Below, piece after piece: positions 47,047 to 52,031 of a stretch of 52,031 nucleotides of DNA. This stretch comes from Lautropia sp. SCN 69-89 (GTDB lineage: Bacteria; Pseudomonadota; Gammaproteobacteria; Burkholderiales; Burkholderiaceae_E), in contig MEED01000004.1 of assembly GCA_001724855.1 (NCBI GenBank), forward strand, positions 1 to 52,031, in the 5' to 3' direction. The notes under the pieces are model-generated. The model made no database searches. It was not told the origin of the DNA and saw nothing but the letters and a program-made list of their open reading frames with translations. Each line of letters begins with the position of its first letter. Positions within the stretch are counted from its first letter, which is position 1. A program made the position numbers and the translations under genes.

Positions 47047-47637
47047 TTGACACCCCAACGAAGCCAGCAGGCGCGACTCCCGGCGCAGGAAGCGGTGCTC
47101 GCGGCCGCGATGGCGCTCTTCGTCGAGCGCGGCTACTTCGGCACCTCCGTGCACGACATCGTACGGGCGTCGAACGTCAGCATCGGGTCGATCTACCACC
47201 ACTTCGGCGACAAGGCGGGTATCGCGCGCGCGCTCTACGCCGCCCAGACCGCGCGGATGGACGCGCTGATCGCCGGCATCGCCGCGCGACACCCGGGCGC
47301 CGCCGCGCGCTGCCGGGCCATCGTCGAGGCGCTGTTCCGCCTGACCGAAGACGACCCGGTCGCGATGGAATTCATGCTGCACGTCAAGCATCGGGAGTTC
47401 ATCCCCGACGAAAAGCCCGTCTGCTCGTCGAAACCGTTCGAGGCGATGCGCCGGATCGTCGTCGAGGGCATCGCGCGCGGCGAGATCCGGCCGGTCGACG
47501 TGATGGTGGCCTCCACCAGCCTGTTCGGCAGTGCGCTGCGGATGATCACGGCGCGCCTCGATGGCGTACTGCCGAAGCCGCTGCCGGAATACCTCGACGA
47601 AGTCTGGGAAGCCTCGTGGCGGGCCGTGGCGGCCTGA
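47047..47637 (+). CDS. TetR/AcrR family transcriptional regulator
   Basis: 196 residues from TTG 47047. An upstream TTG (46990) is rejected because it is the -35 box and the operator would be inside the gene. The helix-turn-helix is typical: VLAAAMALFVERGYFGTSVHDIVRASNVSIGSIYHHFGDKAGIARALY. The C-terminal ligand domain includes AMEFMLHVKHREFIPDEKPVCSSKPFEAMRRIV. A lone Cys in KPVCSSKP might allow thiol or persulfide sensing, which is speculation from its sulfur-relay neighbours. It is followed after 52 nt by dsrE-like and tusA genes under the same promoter. Confidence 0.9.
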   Translation: MTPQRSQQARLPAQEAVLAAAMALFVERGYFGTSVHDIVRASNVSIGSIYHHFGDKAGIARALYAAQTARMDALIAGIAARHPGAAARCRAIVEALFRLTEDDPVAMEFMLHVKHREFIPDEKPVCSSKPFEAMRRIVVEGIARGEIRPVDVMVASTSLFGSALRMITARLDGVLPKPLPEYLDEVWEASWRAVAA

Positions 47638-47689
47638 AGCCAGCCTTTTCCGACATTCCCGACCGCCAACACCACCACAGGAGGAGCAC

Positions 47690-48106
47690 ATGGAGAGCAT
47701 GGCCATCGTCGTCCGGGACGACGCGTACGACAAGATTCTCACGCCACTGGCGTTCGCCTATCTCGCCGCCGCCGAAGGCACGAAGGTCGACATGCTGTTC
47801 GTGAACTGGGCCGTGAAGGCGCTCACGAAAGACGGCGCCGCGTCGCTGAAGGTCGACGGCCGCCACGCGGAGCAGGATGCCTGGGTTCGCGAGCGGGTCG
47901 CCCAGGCCGGATTGCCGCCCGACATCTACGACATCATCAAGGCCCTGAAAGGCACGGGCAACGTGAACTTCTACGCCTGCAGCCTGGCCGGCGCGATCTT
48001 CGGCGTCGACGAGAAGAACCTCGTCCCGGAGGCCGAAGGCATCGTCGGTGCGTCGTGGTTCCTCAACGAGAAGGCCGCGAAGGCCGAGCACTACCAGTAC
48101 TTCTGA
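47690..48106 (+). CDS. DsrE family sulfur-relay protein
   Basis: 138 residues from ATG 47690, with AGGAGGAG directly upstream. DsrE/DsrF-like fold is suggested by MAIVVRDDAYDKILTPLAFAYLAAAEGTKVDMLFVNWAVKAL, IIKALKGTGNVNFYACSLAGAIFGVDEKNLVPEAEGIVGASWFL. The Cys in FYACSLA is in the position used by sulfur-carrying relatives. It sits 13 nt before tusA, its usual partner for passing persulfide sulfur in the cytoplasm. Confidence 0.88.
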   Translation: MESMAIVVRDDAYDKILTPLAFAYLAAAEGTKVDMLFVNWAVKALTKDGAASLKVDGRHAEQDAWVRERVAQAGLPPDIYDIIKALKGTGNVNFYACSLAGAIFGVDEKNLVPEAEGIVGASWFLNEKAAKAEHYQYF

Positions 48107-48119
48107 ATAGGGGAACGCG

Positions 48120-48356
48120 ATGAACGACATCAAGGCGACGACGACGCTGGATACGTCGGGCAAGTGCTGTCCGATGCCGATGGTCGAGACGACGAAGGCC
48201 ATCAAGGATCTCGCGCCCGGCGAGATCCTGGAGATCGTCGCGACCGACATCGGGACGCGCCGCGACATTCCCTCGTGGTGCGAGCGCTCGGGAAACACGC
48301 TGCTGTCGATGACCGAGCAGGACAAGGTCCTGCGGTACTTCGTGCGCAAGGCCTGA
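48120..48356 (+). CDS. tusA: TusA family sulfurtransferase
   Basis: 78 residues with ATAGGGGAA before the ATG. The TusA signature is LDTSGKCCPMPMVETTKAIKDLAPGEILEIVATD, with the active Cys17 in the CPxP motif. IPSWCERSGNTLLSMTEQDKVLRYFVRK ends the typical TusA fold. TusA carries persulfide sulfur for tRNA thiolation, molybdenum cofactor or sulfur oxidation; pairing with DsrE and a TetR regulator points to an inducible sulfur-transfer module rather than housekeeping tRNA modification. Confidence 0.93.
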   Translation: MNDIKATTTLDTSGKCCPMPMVETTKAIKDLAPGEILEIVATDIGTRRDIPSWCERSGNTLLSMTEQDKVLRYFVRKA

Positions 48357-48426
48357 GTCTCGGGCTTGCGGCGGCCGCTGCCGCGTCTCCGGACGCACGC
48401 GGCCGCCGCGGTACAATGCGCGCTTC

Positions 48427-48502
48427 GCGCCCGTAGCTCAGCGGATAGAGTACTGGCCTCCGAAGCCAGGGGTCGCTGGTTCGATCCCAGCCGGGCGCGC
48501 CA
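48427..48502 (+). tRNA. tRNA-Arg (anticodon CCG)
   Basis: 76 nt with encoded CCA. The acceptor stem GCGCCCG (48427-48433) pairs with CGGGCGC (48492-48498). The anticodon stem CTGGC/GCCAG encloses CTCCGAA with anticodon CCG, reading CGG codons. The T-arm is GCTGG-TTCGATC-CCAGC. All parts are canonical. Confidence 0.96.
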
Positions 48503-48515
48503 TCTTTCCTGCCGC

Positions 48516-49418
48516 ATGACCGATCCCGTTCGCCGTCTCGACTTCGGCCGCGTCAGTGTCTTCTTCGGCGAGAAGTCGGGCAAGTATCCCGACGGCAACC
48601 AGGTGATCGTGCGCGGCACCGACACGCACGTCGCGTTCGACACGCCGCTGGTGGCCAACCGCATCGGGCCCGAACTCGAGGCCGCCGAACTCGTCCTGCT
48701 CGGACACGCGCACGAAGATCACATGGCCGGGCTGCACCGCCTGCCGAAGGCAGCGGTGCAGGTGCACGAGCGCGATCTCGACGCCGTGCGCAGCTGGGAA
48801 GGGCTGCTGCGGCACTACGGGCTGTCGGCGTCCGCGGCGGCGCCCATGCTCGAGAAGATCCGGCGCGAGTTCTTCTACCTGCCGAGGCCGGACGCGACGC
48901 CTTATCGTGACGGCAAGGCCTGGGACCTCGGCGGTGCACGGGTGCGCGCGATCCACATGCCGGGCCACACTTCGGGCCACAGCGTGTTGCTGGTCGAGTC
49001 CGAGGGCGTCGCCTTTCTCGGCGACATCGACCTGAGCGGCTTCGGCCCGTATTACGGCGACGCCACGTCCAGCCTCGCGGCGTTTCGCCGCACGCTGGCG
49101 CGGGTGGCCGAGCTTCCGGCCACGGTCTGGGTCACCTCGCACCATCGCGGCGTCTACACCGATCGCGAGGCGTTCCTGAAGGCGCTGGCCGCGTTCGCCG
49201 CGAAGCTCGACGAGCGCAGCGAGCAGCTGCTGGCGATGCTGGCCGACGGCCCGAAGACGCTCGAAGAACTCGTCGCGATCCGCCTGATCTACCCGCCCGG
49301 CTACGAAGAGGTCTGGATCGACGACGCCGAGCGGCGCACGATCGGGCAGCATCTCGGCGAACTGATTGCGGCGGGCCGCGTGGCGACCGACGGCGAGGGC
49401 CGGTTCGCGCGCTGCTGA
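48516..49418 (+). CDS. MBL-fold metallo-hydrolase
   Basis: 300 residues from ATG 48516, just after the tRNA. The metal-binding motif is HAHEDH (His64, His66, Asp68, His69), followed by MPGHTSGHSVLL, GDIDLSGFGPYYGD and TSHHRG, giving the usual set of His/Asp ligands for two metals. The C-terminal winged-helix-like region (LLAMLADGPKTLEELVAIRLIYPPGYEEVWIDDAERRTIGQHLGELIAAGRV) resembles the tail of LACTB2-type enzymes. Probable hydrolase of thioesters, lactones or phosphoesters. Confidence 0.9.
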   Translation: MTDPVRRLDFGRVSVFFGEKSGKYPDGNQVIVRGTDTHVAFDTPLVANRIGPELEAAELVLLGHAHEDHMAGLHRLPKAAVQVHERDLDAVRSWEGLLRHYGLSASAAAPMLEKIRREFFYLPRPDATPYRDGKAWDLGGARVRAIHMPGHTSGHSVLLVESEGVAFLGDIDLSGFGPYYGDATSSLAAFRRTLARVAELPATVWVTSHHRGVYTDREAFLKALAAFAAKLDERSEQLLAMLADGPKTLEELVAIRLIYPPGYEEVWIDDAERRTIGQHLGELIAAGRVATDGEGRFARC

Positions 49419-49455
49419 GCGGCTTCGGCGCCGCAACGCACGGTATCCTTCGGCG

Positions 49456-50910
49456 ATGAACCTCGCCATCGTCTCTGCCGCCCTCATCGACACCCGCACC
49501 GCGGTCGGCACCCCGCTCCGCAGTCGACGCACGCGTTCCGCGATCGGCACCGTCCGCGGGCTCGCCCACAGGGTCGCTTCCGGCGTGCTGCTCGCGGCCT
49601 GCTCTCTGTGCGCGGCGCCCGCGCTCGCCTGGAGCAACCATGCGTTGGCCACCGGACCCGCGCTCGCGGCCATGCCCGAACTCGCCGGCCTCGGCCCGGT
49701 GAAGGTCGAGTCGCTCGAATCGTTCCTCGCCGCGCAGGGCGCGAGCCTCGAGAAAGTGCTCGACGACGAGGAACGCTGGGCGCGCGAGCACGTGCCCGCG
49801 TACCCGCCGCGGCCCGACGCGCTGCGCTTCGTGGCCGCCGGCGCGGCCGACGCGGCCGAGCTGCGGCGCCGCTTCGTCGCGGCGGTGCGCATTTCGCCCA
49901 ACGTGCCGCTCAGCCTGTACCTGCAGCGCGCTCCCGGAGCGCCGGCCGACGACGGCCGGGCGCCGATGCCCGCGCGCGAGGTGACCACGCTGCCGCGTGA
50001 CAACGCGGTCGACGCGGTGAAGTTCGCGGCGCTGCGCGAGGGCGGGCAGGTTTCGCCGATCGAGGTCGCAGCGACCGCGTCCGACGAGCCCGACTACGGG
50101 CTGGACATCGGCCTGTGGGAAGACAACGGCACGCCGCAGGGGCGCGTCTACGGCTTCGGCAAGCAGCCGTTCGGCAACCCGGCGCTCGACTTCGGCACCC
50201 AGGCGCCGTTTCACATGGGCTTCTACCACGAGTCGAGGATCATCTATGCGGCCGCGGGCTTCCTGAAGCGCACCTGGCCCGAGTACCGCATCCACCTGTG
50301 GAAGACGCTCGCGCTGCATGCGTTTCGCACCGGCCACGACTACTGGGGCTGGCGCTTCGCCGGCTGGGCGATGCACTACCTGCAGGATCTCGCGCAGCCG
50401 TATCACGCGCGCGTGCTGCCGGACGTGAGCACCGTGCGCATGCTGTGGATCAACGCGCTCTACATGGCGGGCTGGCCCGACGCGCGCAATCGCGCGGTGA
50501 CGCTGGTGTCGAACCGGCACCTCGCGTTCGAGAACTTCCAGCGCACCGCGATGCTCGCCGGCCATCACGAACGCGGCCGTGCCGCGGCACTGTTCGACGC
50601 GCTGGCCGGCGCCGGCGCCGCGGCCGACCCGAAATACGACGACGACACTCCGCGCGCTGCGGTGTCGCTGCGATCCTCCGGCGCCGCCGATGCGCTCGAC
50701 CGGACGATCGCCGCGTCGCTGCCGGCGCGCTACGTCAGCGACCCGTCGTTCGAGTTCGGTGCCTCCGAGCGCGGCGTCGACCTCTTCGCGTCGCTGTCGC
50801 GCGACGACCCCGCCGGGCGCGACGCGCTGGCGCGTGCGCTCGCGCCGCGACTGGCCGACTTCGGCGCGTTCACGCGAGCGTTCGTGCGCAGCCTGCTGGC
50901 CGCGCGCTGA
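49456..50910 (+). CDS. Secreted phospholipase C / P1-nuclease-like zinc protein
   Basis: 484 residues from ATG 49456. The hydrophobic signal core (VASGVLLAACSLCAAPALA) lies about 40 residues from this start, so the true start may be later. Cleavage after ALA would leave Trp as residue 1 (WSNHALATGPALA), as in zinc phospholipase C and S1/P1 nucleases, where the terminal Trp binds zinc. HAFRTGHDYWGWRFAGWAMHYLQDLAQPYHARV holds the H-x3-D and P-x-H ligand pattern of that superfamily. The protein is longer than classical members. Substrate (lipid or nucleic acid) cannot be told. Confidence 0.78.
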   Translation: MNLAIVSAALIDTRTAVGTPLRSRRTRSAIGTVRGLAHRVASGVLLAACSLCAAPALAWSNHALATGPALAAMPELAGLGPVKVESLESFLAAQGASLEKVLDDEERWAREHVPAYPPRPDALRFVAAGAADAAELRRRFVAAVRISPNVPLSLYLQRAPGAPADDGRAPMPAREVTTLPRDNAVDAVKFAALREGGQVSPIEVAATASDEPDYGLDIGLWEDNGTPQGRVYGFGKQPFGNPALDFGTQAPFHMGFYHESRIIYAAAGFLKRTWPEYRIHLWKTLALHAFRTGHDYWGWRFAGWAMHYLQDLAQPYHARVLPDVSTVRMLWINALYMAGWPDARNRAVTLVSNRHLAFENFQRTAMLAGHHERGRAAALFDALAGAGAAADPKYDDDTPRAAVSLRSSGAADALDRTIAASLPARYVSDPSFEFGASERGVDLFASLSRDDPAGRDALARALAPRLADFGAFTRAFVRSLLAAR

Positions 50911-51201
50911 TCAGCCGTCGCCGTCGTAGCTGGCGAGCGTCACTTCGGCGGCCGCCTCGCGGATCGGAATCAGCGCCTGGTACTCGGCCGATCGATGCCA
51001 GCCATCGATCGACGCGAGGTCCGGGAAGCGCAGTACCACGGTCTCGGAGTGCGGCTGCTCGCCGCTCAGCACCTCCGCGCGCCGGCCGCGAAACAGCAGT
51101 TCCGCGCCCCAGCGCGCCAACGTCGCCGGAACGCGGCTGCGGTATTCCGCCCAGCGCGCCGCGTCGCGCACGCTGATGTGACCGATCAGGTAGGCCGGCA
51201 T
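50911..51201 (-). CDS. DUF1330 family protein
   Basis: 96 residues: MPAYLIGHISVRDAARWAEYRSRVPATLARWGAELLFRGRRAEVLSGE, VVLRFPDLASIDGWHRSAEYQALIPIREAAAEV. This is the DUF1330 dimeric alpha/beta-barrel fold; function unknown. Its stop meets the end of the phospholipase-like gene with no gap (convergent). It follows the Lrp regulator by 1 nt on the same strand and is likely co-transcribed. Confidence 0.9.
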   Translation of the reverse strand: MPAYLIGHISVRDAARWAEYRSRVPATLARWGAELLFRGRRAEVLSGEQPHSETVVLRFPDLASIDGWHRSAEYQALIPIREAAAEVTLASYDGDG

Positions 51202-51202
51202 C

Positions 51203-51682
51203 TCAGGTCCCTTTCAAGTGTTCGAGGGGCAATTCGGTCGTCCGCTTGATTTCCTGCAGGACGACGCTCGATTCGACGCTGCGCACGCCCGGCAGCCGCA
51301 TCAGCCGGTGCATCATGAACTGGGCGAACGCCTCGAGGTCGGCGGCGACGATGCGCAGCTGGTAGTCGTAGGGGCCGGTGACCGAGTAGCACTCGAGCAC
51401 CTCGGGCATCGCCGCCACCGCGCGGTCGAACGCGTCGTTGTGCGCTTCGCCGTGCCGCTGCAGCGACACGCGGGTGAAGGCCGTCACGGTGAGCCCGACC
51501 TTCGCGGGCCGCAACAGCGTCACGCAGCGGTCGATCAGCCCCGCGTCCTGCAGCCGCTGGATGCGGCGGCTGACCTGCGAGGCCGACAGGTGCACGCGTT
51601 CGCCGAGCTGCGGATTGGTCGCGTGGCCGTCGTGCTGCAGTGCGGCAAGCAGCTGGAGATCGATTCTGTCGAGTTCGAGCAC
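51203..51682 (-). CDS. Lrp/AsnC family transcriptional regulator
   Basis: 159 residues from GTG 51682, with GGAG upstream; an earlier frame extension lacks homology. An N-terminal helix-turn-helix (LDRIDLQLLAALQHDGHATNPQLGERVHLSASQVSRRIQRLQDAGLI) and C-terminal RAM domain (VLECYSVTGPYDYQLRIVAADLEAFAQFMMHRLMRLPGVRSVESSVVLQEIK) are complete. It is divergent from the indolepyruvate oxidoreductase gene, which it probably controls in response to an aromatic or other amino acid. Confidence 0.95.
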   Translation of the reverse strand: MLELDRIDLQLLAALQHDGHATNPQLGERVHLSASQVSRRIQRLQDAGLIDRCVTLLRPAKVGLTVTAFTRVSLQRHGEAHNDAFDRAVAAMPEVLECYSVTGPYDYQLRIVAADLEAFAQFMMHRLMRLPGVRSVESSVVLQEIKRTTELPLEHLKGT

Positions 51683-51710
51683 GATTCCGGCTCCGGATTG
51701 CCGAAATGAT

Positions 51711-51723
51711 GCACGAATCGTGC
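51711..51723. promoter_or_regulatory. Lrp-type operator candidate
   Basis: Dyad GCACGA-a-TCGTGC in the 146-nt gap between the divergent Lrp-family and indolepyruvate oxidoreductase genes, 28 nt from the regulator's start codon. Short palindromes of this kind are bound by Lrp/AsnC proteins. Confidence 0.5.
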
Positions 51724-51828
51724 GCAAACTGCCAGATCGACCGTCAAAGTCGCGCGGACCTTGCGCGCCCCCGCGCCTAGCATTGGCCGCATCGAATCCC
51801 GGCCCCGGCTCCACGCCGGCTCCCCGCC

Positions 51829-52031
51829 ATGAACGCACCCGATCGACTGTTCGTCCCGCCTGCGCCGTTGCGCGTCGATTACCGGCTCGAGGACAACCTG
51901 GCCGCGACCTCCGGGCCGATCTTCCTCACCGGCACGCAGGCGCTGGTGCGCCTGCCGCTGATGCAGCGCGCGCTCGATGCGGCCCGCGGGCTGGACAGCG
52001 CCGGCTTCGTCAGCGGCTATCGGGGTTCGCC
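51829..52031 (+). CDS. Indolepyruvate ferredoxin oxidoreductase (fused type), 3'-partial
   Basis: Only the first 67 residues are in the window, from ATG 51829. YRLEDNLAATSGPIFLTGTQALVRLPLMQRALDAARGLDSAGFVSGYRGSP matches the start of the large fused alpha/gamma/beta-type 2-oxoacid ferredoxin oxidoreductases that decarboxylate indolepyruvate and other aryl pyruvates. It is divergent from an Lrp-family regulator. Confidence 0.85.
   Translation, partial: MNAPDRLFVPPAPLRVDYRLEDNLAATSGPIFLTGTQALVRLPLMQRALDAARGLDSAGFVSGYRGS

Overview
GC-rich, gene-dense chromosomal DNA that looks like a betaproteobacterium, probably Burkholderiales. The basis is gene content and style: TRAP and branched-chain uptake genes beside CoA-ligase and CoA-transferase genes, c5-type cytochromes, an HME-RND metal-efflux operon with its own two-component regulator, an Lrp/indolepyruvate oxidoreductase pair, and frequent GTG starts with 1-4 bp gene overlaps. 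No phage, transposase, integrase or CRISPR array is visible. I could not run a homology search; every name comes from reading the proteins.

Layout. 1-5.6 kb is a decayed defence patch: a frameshifted GIY-YIG/DUF4357 gene, an AlbA_2 (Schlafen-like) gene, an hsdM without hsdS or hsdR, a scrap of an Mrr-type restriction gene, and a DUF4143 ATPase whose start codon lies inside a perfect 50-bp palindrome. 5.6-12.1 kb holds creA, a three-domain lipoprotein, an AhpD-like protein, a CoA transferase and a complete TRAP transporter. 12.1-19 kb is on the minus strand: a polysaccharide pyruvyl transferase, a zinc-uptake operon (small Cys/His protein, porin, binding protein, permease, GDT1-type transporter; no ATPase), and a BNR-repeat protein coupled to a MoaD/ThiS-like protein. 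19.1-26.4 kb has glgP, an rtcA stump, a complete Fe3+/PotABCD-type ABC transporter and small proteins. 26.4-32.7 kb is an acyl-CoA/aromatic catabolism operon headed by a chimeric LivK-LivM gene. 32.7-46.9 kb is a redox and copper/heavy-metal island: two cytochromes c, CopA with accessory genes, a CusS/CusR pair and a CzcCBA/CusCBA-like operon. 47-48.4 kb is a TetR-DsrE-TusA sulfur-relay unit. The end holds tRNA-Arg, an MBL-fold hydrolase, a phospholipase C/P1-nuclease-like protein, a DUF1330 protein, and an Lrp regulator divergent from an indolepyruvate oxidoreductase cut by the window edge.

The most striking theme is broken or rejoined genes beside intact neighbours: DUF4357 (small deletion), the Mrr scrap, rtcA (3' lost), livK fused in frame to the 3' half of livM, cusS (11-bp tandem duplication in the H-box) and cusA (one frameshifting and one in-frame microdeletion). 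These could be real reductive events or assembly errors, and read-level data would tell. The best regulatory signals are the DUF4143 palindrome, a TetR operator placed against a strong promoter, a CusR/CopR-like box between cusR and the efflux operon, and paired dyads before the livK-livM chimera.
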